The notes under the pieces are model-generated. The model was not told the origin of the DNA and did no database searches. It saw only the letters and a program-made list of their open reading frames with translations. The position numbers and the translations under genes are program-made. Source: Malaya genurostris (lineage: Eukaryota > Arthropoda > Insecta > Diptera > Culicidae). Taken from it: DNA of 64,000 nt. Of the stretch, positions 23,613 through 36,300 are shown piece by piece (the first letter of the stretch is position 1; every line of letters begins with the position of its first letter). Location: assembly GCF_030247185.1 (NCBI RefSeq), contig NC_080572.1, positions 91,651,435 through 91,715,434 of the forward strand, given 5' to 3'.

Positions 23613-23929
23613 GTAACTCGTGGACCAAACCCCACAATGTCATTAAATTTTGACAGTTATCTATTGAAGCTTGGTACTCATGAAAACTAATAAGAAAGTT
23701 TTGTTGGCAACACTAAATGCGAACCCAACACAGTTTCGTGAAAAGTGTTTGTTTGAGGAAACTACCCTGGGTCAGTTTCAGTTTTTTCAAACGAAAACGC
23801 TTTAGTGTATTAGACAATGAACTACAAATGCCTTTTATAAATACAACATTATGATGCAAGAATAAGGTTTAAATAGAAAACTGCGTCCCGTACAACAAAA
23901 GTTACTAAACTAATGCCGTCCCAATCCAA

Positions 23930-24010
23930 TCGGGTCCCTTGTTTATTTCGAATTGACGTATTATTAATCCACAGTCAAAAAGCGTTATGCCTCGATAGTT
24001 ATCATAATCA
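23930..24010 (+). repeat. Dispersed repeat fragment, copy 2
   Basis: Partner of 17135-17235, with CCCTTGTTTATTTCG and GTTATGCCTCGATAGTTAT. It carries a short internal deletion relative to copy 1. Confidence 0.5.
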
Positions 24011-24689
24011 AACCTTGTATCCTTTGTGTTTAAGGTGTTCGTCGTAGAGCACCTACTTCCGCCAGTCATTCACTCGATGGTTTCAAGCAGCGTTTTTTTG
24101 TTAGACGCATCATTAACGTAATAAGTTTAATGTTTTTATCGCACCGTTATGTGAGGAATATTTCTCAATGCTATTTTTATCATGCTCTCTACTGGTAGGA
24201 GTTTCAATTCAATTATTCCGTATGTTAAGAATCTGTAATCGCTTAAAAACTCTAATTCAGACTTAAACAGAATATTGCGTCTCTTCCAAACTGAAATTGA
24301 AAGATAATCGTTATATCAACACCATTACAATCTATTCGAGCCGCATGTTCCCTGATTAACCAGTCAATCCAGAATGGGTTTGACACACCGATTGTGATGT
24401 AGTATTCTATTCGTAACTTTCGTCTCACGATACGTCACGGCGTGAATGAGTTCTACCCTTCCAAATCCAAACAACAACCAGTACTTATTTGAATACCTTT
24501 TCCTATTGTTCAGTGTCTTAATCCATTCTATCTCACCTGACCTGTGACTATCACTCGGAATCGGGGAATCAGAATGTGAACTCCTTTTGTATGAACACAA
24601 AGCTAATAAAAACCCATCTCATTTGCATATGCGTCTACATGATTATGCTATGCTTGCATAATAATCAACTGGCGTTCCTGTTCGAACAG

Positions 24690-24814
24690 TCTCTTCCAGT
24701 CAGTGTATGAGTATGACGCCCGCCCGTACATACCTGTAATCTATCTGTAAGCTACCGGTGTGTTTTCAGGTGTGATCGCACTTGTGATAGACCATCACAC
24801 CGGCACCGTTTCAA
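24690..24814 (+). promoter_or_regulatory. Candidate core promoter and leader upstream of 24815
   Basis: The sequence contains TCAGT (24700-24704), like the arthropod initiator, then a leader of about 110 bp with CCACAC-type and GTGATCGCAC words and an imperfect inverted pair (ACCGGTGTG at about 24756 against CACACCGG at about 24796). No TATA box was recognised at the usual distance. The call depends on the plausibility of the exon that follows. Confidence 0.25.
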
Positions 24815-24868
24815 ATGTCCGCTGGTGATGGAAGCGGTAGCGGCAGCGATAGTGTCAAGTTTTACTCG
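24815..24868 (+). CDS. Possible alternative first coding exon (MSAGDGSGSGSDSVKFYS)
   Basis: The ATG is preceded by AAA, and the 18-codon frame is rich in Gly and Ser. It ends directly at a GTAGGT donor in phase 0. About 110 bp upstream, TCAGT at 24700-24704 resembles an arthropod initiator. The segment stands out as GC-rich and repeat-free between AT-rich flanks. The end phase does not fit exons D or E, but it equals the end phase of exon E, so it could join the next exon beyond the window. It is on the same strand as the Nuf-like gene. A separate gene start is also possible. No homology was recognised. Confidence 0.33.
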
Positions 24869-24869
24869 G

Positions 24870-26880
24870 TAGGTGCGGTAGCTCAGATTTAAAACACAAA
24901 AAAAGTTCGATCCGCTGTTGGACGTCGACGGAATGCCACTTGAATGTTGATGATGGCGAAGTGCCGGACTGTCAAGCTTTCACCTGTTCAGATTGCGGTT
25001 TTATCCGGTGGTAATTTGCTAAGCATTTTTAAATTGTGAAATCGATAACATTCGTTGAAACGGGCTTCTGGTCGTAGAATACTGAAACACACCGGCGAAC
25101 TTGGAATCCCTTTTAAGATTATCGTAACACTGATATAGCGGTACCTGATAGCGGGAAACGCGCTATTTAGCTTCTTTTTTGCGAGAACGATTTCTACTGT
25201 ATTTAATATGTGTGTAGGATAATTATAAGACCTTGAATTCAGTTATCACGCTGTTTAAAATGCAACCTTTGCATTATTCAAGCTTTCAGTTGATTATTCT
25301 CAAAGATGAAATCGACGGGCTCAAAAATAAAATACTTCAAAATCACACACTATACTGTATTGCGTACATGTCATTGACTTCAATGAAACTGTGTTGCACC
25401 AATATCTATATTGACACATCTACTAATATGAGGGTAAAATTATCCTTCCGATAACAAAGACGTTTATTATATTTTGTAATTTAAGTCGCTACAATTTTAT
25501 CAGTACCCTGCTTATCAGATCGTGTATCACCTGTATCTATCTGCTGGCTTATTTCTGTTGAAAGCATATGTTGACAATAATAGACTCAGAATAATGTCTT
25601 ACTGTTTTGGAACGCGACCACCGGTAATTATTAGGTGGGAATGTTGTTTGCCTCGAAATAGAATGTTATTTTTATCGTCTAACGAAGGGAGCCAAAGCGC
25701 CTTTGGAATAGAAATTTTCAAGACTGGTTTCGAGGGTAGCGTCTGGATCGATACGGGTCAAGGATACTGGTATTGTGTTATTGTTACTGACCTTTGTCTG
25801 GGCGGAGACTTTCGATTTTTTTTACGTTGGATCTTTCGATAGTCTTAGCTAGGTGTAATTTACACAGACATTTTAATAATTTTAGCTTTAATAAGATTGG
25901 TTTGGAGATTTCAGAATTGATTGTCAATGAGATGAGAATGAGAATAGTAATAGGACAGACCCAAATATTTTTTTCGGAGGGGATTTCAGAACATGATGAT
26001 TAATTTCCATACGCTTGAAAATATGTATATAATTATTTTTTTGGTTAAAGTCATATGTTGAAAATTTTTCATTTTATGATTGACTCAAATAAATATAGTC
26101 TTAAAATGTAACATTGCATACTTTGTTTTTCCTAAATTGATCTAGACTTTTAAAAGGGACCGAACTATTCTAACCATTTTTATTCAAATAGTTGACGGAA
26201 AATGAAAAAGCCTACAAAAAAGAATTATTCTATAGATTTTCACAAATTCAGTCAAATTTTCCAATAAAAATACTGAAAATCGTCCATATTGAGTCCTATA
26301 CTAGAAAAAAATTACTTGAAAACTTTAAAATCAATTTACAAAAGTTAAATTTTTTTTGATAGAAAAAATACAGTGTCTTTTTTATTTATAAACTAAACTG
26401 AAAGTCATTACCATCCAAAAATTTAATAAATCTCAATTAGAGAGGAAATTTCACAGAATACTGATTGTCCGATATTTGCAAAAAGTACCAGCAAGTTTAA
26501 AAAGTTTTAGCTAGGAACACTACAATATATGGACAGTCGGAAGGGAATATAATAAGCTACCTTGGGACAGAGCTCTATTGAATTCAAAAGTGGTGTTCTT
26601 ATTTTGTTAGTTGACTTTAAAATTACAACAAATAGATAAATCGTATTCGGAGTTGGCAGCATAAAGACTTTATCACAAAAAACCATTTTGCTCACTCTAT
26701 TTTTCCCAAAATTTATCTTGACTATTTTTTGAAAAAGACTAGACGTTTTTACCAATTTTTTTGCAATGGATTAGAGTTTCTACTCTCCTGCAAATCCTAC
26801 GACAAATTGTTGTGTTAGTGATGTTCTCAAAATAAGTGCAATTATCGAATGAATATACAGAAAAAATTACTAATTGAATT
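24870..26880. other. Intronic sequence, AT-rich, no gene recognised
   Basis: Contains a 106-codon frame (25522-25842) without splice or homology support. From about 26130 onward the DNA becomes very AT-rich and resembles the flank of the MITE-like element at 26882. Nothing else was seen. Confidence 0.35.
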
Positions 26881-26881
26881 T

Positions 26882-27358
26882 CACACTGAAAAAAATCGAT
26901 CTTAAAAATTAGAAGTTAAATTACAAAAAACGCCATTTTTTATTGTAATGAAATTTGTGTCCCAGAATAGATAATGTATGTTCCCTGCCAATCTTCAATA
27001 TATTGAAAGATGGGCGTTTTGAGGGGAAAAAAGTTTTTTTAACGAAAACTTTTTCTTACCTAGCACTGACACTTTCTGGAAATATCGGGTAACTAGCAAC
27101 AAGGTATTCGGTGAAATTTTCTCACAAATTGTGATTAATTAGAATCTTGGATGATTGTGACTTTTAGTTTAGTTTAGTTTTTAGTAAAAAGATACTGGAT
27201 AAAAAACTCAGTTTGTACAATAAATAGTTTTTGTTTGAAAAACTCTGAACGGTTTGTAGGGAAGATAAACTCCAATCTTGTAACAAATTTTTATCAAAAT
27301 TAAAAATGGGTTTCTTTGAAAATCGATTTTAAATTATTGAAATGAATTTTTTTCAGTG
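26882..27358. mobile_element. MITE-like element with CACTGAAAAAAAT ends
   Basis: The left end CACTGAAAAAAATCGAT and the right end, on the other strand CACTGAAAAAAATTCAT, bracket 477 bp of AT-rich non-coding DNA. Inside are GAAAGATGGGCGTTTTGAG and CTAGCACTGACACTTTCTGG, words I recall from a widespread mosquito repeat. Target duplications are not visible. Confidence 0.45.
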
Positions 27359-27754
27359 TTTGATTCGATAAGATTTTATTTCGGAATCTTATCTTTTTCG
27401 ACAATAGCTCTTTGATGAATATGTTTAGCCCTTTTCAAAAGGTACTCTGGATAAATTTTGGAAAAACAAAGCATTCAAAGTGACTTTTTGACACAAAGTC
27501 TACATGTCCAGAAGGTTTATTTCAAAATAGAGTGGGTGTTGCCAACATATGTTCGAGTTGGCGCGCAACTCGCCATATTTATAGAGAAGAGTATTCATAA
27601 CATAATTATTTTCATTTATGTTTTGGGAGGCGTTTGAACCCCTAAAACTTCCCCTTGTATACGCGTCTGATAGGATATAATAAAAACAGGTTTAGAATTG
27701 CGCTCATTGGTAAAGTAGATACGCAGAAAAGTGGCAAAATCAGAATCTACTTGA

Positions 27755-27872
27755 TTTTTATGAAGCTTTGCACACATATTCAGTATGACAAACTATTTAT
27801 TCCGTACGATGTTCAAAAGGGCGAATGTATATTTGCATGACAATTTCTTCAAATCGTTTTAATTTGAAAACT
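27755..27872 (+). repeat. Fragment related to the element at 5581-6213
   Basis: Shares GAA-CTTTGCACA, TTCAGTATG-CAAAC, AAAGGGCG-ATGTAT-TTTGCAT and TCAAATCGTT words in the same order as 5638-5770, with many substitutions. It ends just before the dispersed repeat at 27886. Confidence 0.45.
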
Positions 27873-27885
27873 GGATGTTGCTAGA

Positions 27886-28466
27886 CAGCAAGACAAGAAA
27901 TGCCATAAAACGATTTGAAGCTTTAATTGGTGTGCTCTGATCTTGTGTCATGCAAGCTCGGATGAAATTCCATGTAATGTCGTTTCGCCTGAGAAATTGA
28001 CATCCACCCCAGGGTAAATTTTGAGTGCTTAAGATTAATTTCTAATTTATATAAGATGAACTCGATTGATAATGAGAAAAAGTTTATCGCTTCAACCGAA
28101 ATCGCAGAATGGTAGTAATGGTAGAGAAACGCTATAAAAATAACTTCTTGCATACAAAACTTGAACACAAGCGTGGCGAAGAGAAGCTTTAATATCAAAA
28201 TCGTATCGTAGGTATGTACAAAGATATAATTGCATACATTTGGGATATTGGTGTAATTTCGTCGGCTATAAAACAAATACAAATCAAGACAAACAATGTT
28301 CGGTGTTAGTTCCTAATCAAGATCAATCTAAGCAGACTCTCGTGCAATCGCGAATTCAAAAGTGTGACGATTGATTGAATTGTTTGTAGATCATTAGAAA
28401 TGTTGGTTGCCTTGTTCCACATCAATGGCTCGAATAACCCCATGGGGGCTGATCCTTGTAGTTTTT
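27886..28466 (-). repeat. Dispersed repeat (about 0.6 kb), copy 2, inverted
   Basis: Inverted partner of 9916-10546. The two outer edges agree: GACAGCAAGACAA at one end and GATCCTTGTAGTTTTT at the other, so these probably approximate the true ends of the element. No terminal inverted repeat or flanking duplication is visible. It lies near a family B SINE, as copy 1 does, but the SINE has the same orientation in both places, so this is not a simple inverted duplication of one block. Confidence 0.75.
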
Positions 28467-28886
28467 TAGGTATTATGAAGAGTTCAAGTTCTTGGTGAAA
28501 ATTAGTCAAACATCTGCAAATGATAAGATATCTAGAGATGAAAAGTCTACAAAGAGTTCCGATTTGTAATGAATTATACCATTTCAAAATGCTACAGGTA
28601 GTTGAAATCCTTATTCATATATGTATAGATTTGTTGAAACGGCGCAATTCATAAACAAATTGAGCTCTTTGAATTTCATGTTGGAATAACTCGAAACCGG
28701 CACTTCTAGAGGGAAGGCTACTTTGAGAAAAGTTTTCGCTTTGCATCTAAACAAGAATTCCCTCCCTTTGTGCTGTATGATGAGCTTGAGACGTTTCCCG
28801 GAAGAATAGAACGTGGCACGCACCTGGTGTATCGTCATCTAGCCCCACACAGCTCGAAAAATTCTTGTGATTTTACATCCTTCCAG

Positions 28887-29080
28887 ATGCACATAAATGG
28901 AGCGTCATATTTCACACAAAATTATATTCAAGAACATGTAAAATTGTGTGATTTGAAAATTACACGGCTTTAAAACGAATGGAACAAAAATCAAAAGATC
29001 GACAGCAACAACGCGACTTGAAACGAAAACCATTAGATCACAAAGCACACCTGTTAGTCGACTGAGCCAGCCACAGAAGC
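28887..29080 (-). mobile_element. tRNA-derived SINE, family B, copy 2
   Basis: Second copy of the family seen at 9134-9299, same orientation, with the head GCTTCTGTGGCTGGCTCAG (a 4-bp duplication of TGGC) and a diverged box B (GTTTCAAGTCGC). It carries about 25 extra bases in the middle of the body. Confidence 0.62.
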
Positions 29081-29426
29081 ACATATCTACTTGGCTGGTA
29101 AATCGTGCATATAAATTCTTACAGTCTCACCTGCTAGCCGAGTGCAAACTACACTCGGAGCCAGTAAATTTCTGTACGAATGGAATATTGCGTCATTGGA
29201 GAGGTTAAGTAGTTATGAATTGTATCGTTTGTAGAATTATGTCACCTGTAAAATTCATAATTTCTTTCTGTGCAGATCTTGGAAATGAGCTTCTTAAATT
29301 GGTCACTAGTGCTCACTTTATGTTCACTTGACCAGTATGTACCATGAATCATACATAAAAGTCCAGGGAATTAAGGTTCGAGGAGTTAGCAGACCACAAT
29401 GTCTTTTCGAAAAACGTGTTTTTCAG

Positions 29427-30190
29427 CCACCTAGTGGTGTGATGGTGTTTTTCTAATATTTTCTTTATAAAATTAGAACCTAGTTTCTAAAACTTCTTTT
29501 GCATAATACACCACATTTAAATAATAGATTCAACCATAATTGAGAAAATGAAGTAAGTTCTATTTTAGAGATTTCGACCACTATTTCCGGAATTTCCGAA
29601 TTACCGAAAACCGGAATTTTGGATCATCAATATGCACTATGAACTGAAACAGCTCTAAGCCCAATTTAAATGAATTTCCAAAAATTTTTGCACCTTTGAT
29701 TAATATGGCGATTTGTAATAAAATAAATGACAGTCCAGTATATTTCTAGTTTGGCCCTAGACTATCTCGATTTGCTAACTAGAGAAAGTTAATAGCCAAT
29801 ATAAATAAATCGTTACTCAACACATGGTTACATATGAAAAAAAACTACTCTCTGAAATTTCTACTTTAAGCACCCTATCTCCGGATCCAGAAGTTGGATT
29901 TGAATAAAAATCGAAATATTCTTATGGTGTCTGAAGACCTCTGATATTATTTTCACCTTCTTGGTGCATATCACCCATTCCGTTTGACCATTATCTAACA
30001 AGAGCTGTTTCAATAGCTATCAGTATAGGTTTTACGTTCTTTGTCGTCATCTTCAATAAAAGTTTTAAATGATTAATGCTATTTGCCCTATAATCCTGAA
30101 ACCGAAAATCAGAATCAAAAATAAGTTACATATGAAGTCAAGATACTTTTTATAGGAGCCCAAGTTTGTGAGCCGGTTTAGCTAGCTTTA
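29427..30190 (+). repeat. Diverged GGAAGTCGGAT-type repeat, array 2
   Basis: Contains the CCACCTAGTGGTGT word also seen at 14338, then degenerate units with CCGGATCCAGAAGTTGGAT, TGAATAAAAATCGAA and ATCCTGAAACCGAAAATCAG. Strongly decayed, two to three units. Confidence 0.5.
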
Positions 30191-32216
30191 AGAAATTGAA
30201 GTGAGGTAAATTTGTAAGGAAGAAATGCGATTTTTTATTACTTTGAGCATCTTTAAAACATGGCCTAAAACGGTGGCGAAGTCAACATTTGCAATTTTCG
30301 ATAATATGTTTAACACGCAAATAAGAAACCTGTGTAAATATGTTACGTAAACATTACGTACTGTTGTATTTCCAGGAAAACTCATGAGAAGTGTATAGAA
30401 ATGTTCCATCTACTTTTTTGAAACTTATGGAATTGTATAAGTCCCAAATTGAAAATATAATGATTGCGATGAAACAGTATTTCCAGATTTCACTTTTTGA
30501 CAGCAGAAGTTTTCCAGATTTCACTTTTTGATAACGGTCACAGGAAAGCTCTGAATGTATAATTTAAAGCTTATCATGAGGCTCTTTACTGAATTCTTTT
30601 AAATTTAATTGAAATCGAACAACCCTAATGAATATCGATGGAAAAATAATAGATTAATAGATAGTAATTATTACCTGCTGAAATTAGTAGAAGTGTAAGA
30701 CTTTATACTATCAAATATTTCCCGAAAATTACGCACCTTCTCACAAATTGCTCATTTCGAGTATCAAACATGTATCTAATGCGATGATCTGTACTTTTTA
30801 TAGTCATCCAAATCTATAGAATTTTCTTCTGCGATGAGATAAGCATCTTTTTATACTATCGATCAATATCGCAATCGATAGTAATTTTTACAGACATCAA
30901 TTTTTATAAGATCACAAATTCGGTTAACTAAATAAAATGTACAAAAACCCCTATACCAAAAATTTTGGGTGGTGATAAACTCGCAACTTTTTTTTTCAAA
31001 ATACCATGATACTGTAAGGAAAGATTTCATTAATCGAAAAAGAAATATGGAAGTATTTAATACCTGATATCCTGAGTAGCGTACGTTTGTTAAGTATAAA
31101 TTCGAAGAAAGTTGTACCTCTCTATGTGGCTTTCGGCCAGGGCACATGGCTCCCATGTAAATCAGTGGTCATCTCCGGCAATCGGATTGCTACATGTAAT
31201 ATTGTTATAAAGCTGTTAACTAAGATAAGCCTTGCGAGAAACCGCACAAGAAGATATCTACACCAAATAACAATAGACCTTCTGTTATATCAGCATCAGA
31301 TAAACCCAAAATTACTTTTATAAAACAGTAAAACACTCTCATCAAAGAAACCAATGCACAACAATGTTAAATTCGGTGGATAGCAATGAGCTAAAGATAG
31401 CAAAGTTAAGCTAACGCCAGAATAAACATTTTTCACAAATTGAAAATATTAAAGGATACAACAGAGCAAAATTGAAATTTACATGAATTGTCGAAAACTG
31501 AAATTATATGAAAAACTTTAAATTCAGTTTTAAACAATCAAAATATTTAAATATTGATTCAAAACCTCATACGCGGAGTGATGAAAGAACTTGTAGCACA
31601 GTACTATGTGGATTATGTACATTTCAAAGCAACAAAACGATCAGTTGCCGATTGATTGTTATGAACCACGATATAACCCCGGTAAATTACGCACAATTTC
31701 CATACGTTCAATATAAAACCTGTTTCGATCCATCTATCAGTACCGTTATGTCATTCTATGAACGAATGTAGCTATTTACTGATAATCTAGATATTGAAAT
31801 TGGATAATTCTTTACTACTATTTTAGCTTTCGAACCAGGTTCCAATTTGTTCGCCACTTCTGGAAACGTTTGTTCGAAAATAATGTCGCCAATGACTATT
31901 TGATTGACCGTTAATCGTATGATCGAACATGCGATTCGAAGCAATTTGGAGCACATCTCTTGGATATTGCACATTTGAAATGTCGTGACTCGAATAAGCT
32001 CCGTAACTCCGACTTCGAAACATTCAAAGCACTTGATAAAGAAGAATGACTCCAATTTCGTCAAACTGTTTTTTGTACTTGCTTATTTATCGTTTTTTTG
32101 GTGTTGGCAATATTTTATTTTGTGTGTGGTATAAAAATGTGCTTTCAAAGCATTGAAATCGAATAGAAATGACGATCTCAAATTAATTCATAATTTCTCA
32201 TTCTCTTTCGTTTCAG
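30191..32216. other. 3' part of the giant intron before exon D
   Basis: AT-rich, with short frames only (for example 102 codons on the minus strand at 31756-32064, no homology). It ends in the acceptor of exon D. A small imperfect palindrome lies at about 30858-30882 (CTATCGATCAATATCG). Confidence 0.4.
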
Positions 32217-32255
32217 TTCCGGAAAAAGACAGCTAGGATCCAATGCCTTAGCCAA
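32217..32255 (+). CDS. nuf: Coding exon D (39-bp micro-exon) of the Nuf-like gene
   Basis: The acceptor is CTCATTCTCTTTCGTTTCAG and the donor GTGAGT, both strong. The first base completes the His codon begun in exon C; the exon encodes SGKRQLGSNALA and ends two bases into a codon, which exon E completes as Asn. Residues around LGSNALA-NHLYRS align by eye with the short segment before the coiled coil of class II Rab11-FIPs (recall, not computed). It lies 29.7 kb from exon C but only 0.95 kb from exon E. Skipping exon D would remove exactly 13 residues in frame, so cassette alternative splicing is possible. Confidence 0.6.
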
Positions 32256-33207
32256 GTGAGTTTATGTCATATTTATATCTAAACATGGGCATCACTTTAG
32301 CAAACTATTTCGGCCACGTAATGTATTCGCACTAGAACGAAGCCAATCCAATGTTTACATTCCAGTCAAGGCAATGAAAGCGGAACTGGTAACACAGATA
32401 TATGAAAGATAGCGGTTCACCAAAATTGTCACATGCGTACCTATTTGCACCTCTATCCGTTGTAGCGTTGGCGCAGAAAAAATAATACAAAACGCTATGA
32501 CTGATTTGAATGTGTAATGTTTCTCGTGGTTACTGGCTCTGTGGCATTCGCGGTAACGTCCCACATGGGCACGGGCTAACAAAGGGGCTTAGTCGTTCCG
32601 AATTGGCGGTAGACATTTTACCATACGACAATCACGGCGTTCCCTTGAAACCGCAGCACTTCAACGACAAGTTGTCGACCTTCGGGAAATGGAGTCTCTG
32701 AAATGCTTCGTAAAGTGGGAGGATTCAAGTTAAAACAAGGGAGAAAAGCTTGTACAATTTTTATTAGTTGGTTCGTTTTGGCGGTCATTCGAATAGAAAG
32801 CCTCATACTTTCAGTAATGTTGCACAAAAATCCTGAATAACAAGCGTGAAGAGTTATCGAAGCAAAAAAAAAACATTTGACGTTATGTCTTCAGCTGGTT
32901 CAATGACTTCTTGCTAAAAGACCCTATCTACATTTCTTTTATCGATCAATAATGTTCTTTTCGTGTCATGAATTGCATAATCCGCGTCAGCTACATATTT
33001 TGCAATCTATTTTTTCCAATACAATTACATACCTACAATTATGGCAATGGACTGGTTTGAGTTTTGGCTATTATTCCAGTAGCGAAACCATAACTCGTTA
33101 TGGTTTATGCTAGGAGATTTGAGATTCAGTTTGCTATAACACACTATTGAAATGCGCCTGAAGTTATACCGCTGCTATAATGTATGTTTCTCTTCTTTTT
33201 CGAACAG

Positions 33208-33322
33208 TCACCTCTACAGATCATCGAGTTTCAACTCGTCCGGCCGGAGCTCAAACTGTGATACAGCAGAAGATATGTATAGCGATGTAAGTTTGGAGGA
33301 CGTGCAAGACTTAAATCATAAG
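33208..33322 (+). CDS. nuf: Coding exon E of the Nuf-like gene; Ser-rich, acidic, leads to coiled coil
   Basis: Acceptor: TTCTCTTCTTTTTCGAACAG. Donor: GTGAGT, in phase 0. After the base completing Asn it encodes 38 residues: HLYRSSSFNSSGRSSN, then CDTAEDMYSDVSLEDV, then QDLNHK. A Ser-rich basic segment followed by an acidic one with heptad-like spacing at its end fits the entry into a coiled coil. I recall a very similar segment directly before the coiled coil of fly Nuf and its Rab11-FIP3/4 relatives, which bind Rab11 at the recycling endosome; this is the main basis for the name. The Rab-binding C-terminus is not in the window. I found no following exon up to 64 kb, so the next intron exceeds 30.6 kb. 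Confidence 0.65.
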
Positions 33323-36300
33323 GTGAGTGGGTGGAGTTTTGTTTTTGAGGTTTCGCTCCTGGTGCAATTAATCCTATCCATTGAGTTTTGTACCAACTCA
33401 AGTTTGCATTTTAATAACGAAACGTCAGTAGGAGCAAATAAATCACATGCGGTAAAATTGTTTTCTTATTCACAGTATTTTGGTTTTGTATGACAGATTA
33501 ACTTAGTAGATACTCTAATGAAAATGTAAGGTGTACTTAGTTGTTTTGTGTGTTATTGATTATGAGGCATATATGACTGCGGCGAGTCGGTTGTTGACGG
33601 CTATGCTTTTCGTGTTTGTGCGTGTTATTTTATCTATTTATTATTTCGTGCATAATTGTACCAACACACACGATTGTTTTTTCGTTTTATTTTTTATGCA
33701 AAGCTGTGTCATAAGTAGAGCGTGTTTTTTTGAGGCCACAACAAAAACGATCCAAATTACTGGAATGCCAGTTTGGCATACAAATGAGGCTGCAAATGGA
33801 TAATATATCCTCACGGTAGGAGGAAACCATGTAATCAGGTATTCCGAGCGTAATCTTGCAGATGCCACTCAAGGATAATTGCCATCAACGCGCTGCCTGT
33901 CGCTGAATGTTTCCCAACGGGTCATTTATCAAGTTTCGATTATATGTCGTAATGATCGGAGATTATTTTGCTGCTTGCTTTATTAACACTAACAGTGACA
34001 CAATCATCACCGAGTCGGAGGTGATCATTGTGCCATTGTGATAATAAAACTTTGTGATAAAAGTTGTGCAAATCATTTTGTGTGGTTTTCGAGATTTTTG
34101 AAACCATCATAATTCTTGACTACAGATGCTATAAATTATATACTAAAATTTCTGACACCGAATGTTTTTATATCATCCTGGCTCAATAGCAACTCCTACT
34201 TTTAATTAAACTTGAATTTAGTAAATCGGTCTCAGATAAAATATAAGACCTTGTACGTCACGTACGCACACAGTTATGTATTTTTTTTTCAACCTCCATG
34301 AAGGTACGAAATGGTTTCTTGAAACTGGGCCTAAAGTGTTTCGTAAAAGTTGAATTTTGATTAATTACATAGCCTCTCTTGCTGTCTATGATCGAAAGGT
34401 ACGAAACAAACTGCCGTCAGGATATAAAATCGCGCATTCATCAACTAGGTTAAAGACTGCGCTATCAAACGACTCTCCGAATGATGTACTTCGTTGTAGG
34501 TCGATAACCTACTTACAGAGACCTACTATTCAACGAGCAGTCAATCGGTCTATGAGTCGCTTCGGTCCGGAACCGATGTTCGTTTGCTTTGCTTTTTCGG
34601 GGTGTTTCCAACGACAATCAAACCATGTTTGATGGCAAGCAGTAATGTGAAAAATTACATTTAATTGTCTAATCTGGTTTGCTGTATTATCAGCCACGTG
34701 TGTAATAATTTGTCGGAACAAATTTATGTCACAAATGAGAAAGTCGCAGTTAAAAATTCAACTATAGCTTAATCTTGTGGATTGATTTATGGTTACAATA
34801 AATCCTACTCTGAGTATAATTCCGATTTTCAAGTACAATAATCAGTGCTAGAATAGAATTAAAGGTTCTGTGCAAAACGAGTAGTTTAGAGAAGAGTTAG
34901 TAATTATAATACAAGAGCAATGTTTGCTACTTGGGTAATAACGCACATGGTTTTATGAGTTAGTCCCGTTACAACTTTCTTGTGCGGGTTCTGATCACTA
35001 TGTTCTGTTTATTCCACAGCTCGTTTGATGTTGGAAATTTTTTAATCACAGACGTTGCAAATTACTTATGAGACTCGTTTGGATTCATTGGAGAAAATGT
35101 GTAATTATTATCTTATCAGACGCAAACTGTAATGAAACTCTGACGGTGTGAACATCACACTGTTACAGTCTATGCCAGAAAAAAAAGTAGCCGATTTGTT
35201 TTAAAGTCTGAGCCTCAGCAATTTGAGGTGTACAAAAATATCGAAGACTATGCGAGCAACCCCAAACAATATTCGATCTATTAAAAAAATCCTACTCTCC
35301 AAGTAAGTTAGGCCCAAGAAAGAGGTTATGTGTGCGCATGATAATATCAAACAATGAAGTTTTCAAAAGGTTGAAGATGTTGGGTTGAAAAAAAAAATGC
35401 GGTTAGACTAAAGTTTTTTATTCCGCTGCAACACCTTTAGGGGCCTGGGATTCTCTGAAATGTGTGATCTACCAGCTGTATGAAGATTGACCAATTATTG
35501 CACGATTCAGATCATCATACAGAGTTGAAGAAATTTCTGACATATATCCATCGACTATGCAAAAACAACTGAGAAACAATTTGGCCAGAAAGGGTTTTGG
35601 TGACGAGGCATACTAAGATTAGTTTACATTTGAGATGTGATTGTGTATGTTGCTTGAGAGCGAAGGAGATATTCATCAGATGAAAAAAAAAAATGCGACT
35701 GCTTTTTTCTAGATTTCTAGACATTTTAGAACAAAATACTAACAAACGATCGTGTTCATTCTTTTCTGCTTACAATTTCATAAAAACTTACAACACAACA
35801 AAACTACAACACAATAGCACAACGACAATACAACACAACAATACAATATCATGACAGATTAACAACATAGCAATACAATCACAAAATACACATTCACATA
35901 GCTGAATAACTAATTATTTGATATCAACTGAATGATTTTCATTAACACTCAAATTTTGAGGGTACTAAACATTAGCGACATTGTATGCAATGCAAGAAAA
36001 ATATTTATTTATGTCATTATTTTTAACATTGCTGTGGCGAAAAAGGTTATTAATACACTACAATTTTTTTCATACACATATGACAGCTTTTACAATCAGT
36101 GCACTGAATCAAACAACCCCAAATCTATAAAACATTTCTAAATACGGCTTAAAATACAATTCTTTAAACATTCGAGAGAGCATACATGGTTAAATAAAAA
36201 ATCTCTTTTGATATAAGTGTTTATGAAATTTATTTTCAATACATGCAAAACTCCAAATGTTAACGCAGAACGAAACGAATTCATCGTAATGCTAATTCCA

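Noticed and set aside
27923..28282. 119-codon minus-strand frame, similar to a frame at 10119-10424
   Set aside because: The similarity follows from the dispersed DNA repeat; the peptide is Leu/Ile/Tyr-rich from AT-rich DNA, and the two frames differ in length and are broken differently.
31756..32064. 102-codon minus-strand frame
   Set aside because: No homology or splice support, and it lies in the intron just before exon D.
33980..34030. Transcription terminator-like hairpin
   Set aside because: Bacterial-type terminators do not apply here; the pairing is short and imperfect.
35790..35880. CRISPR-like short repeats (ACAACACAAC)
   Set aside because: No regular repeat-spacer structure; it is low-complexity DNA in a eukaryotic intron.
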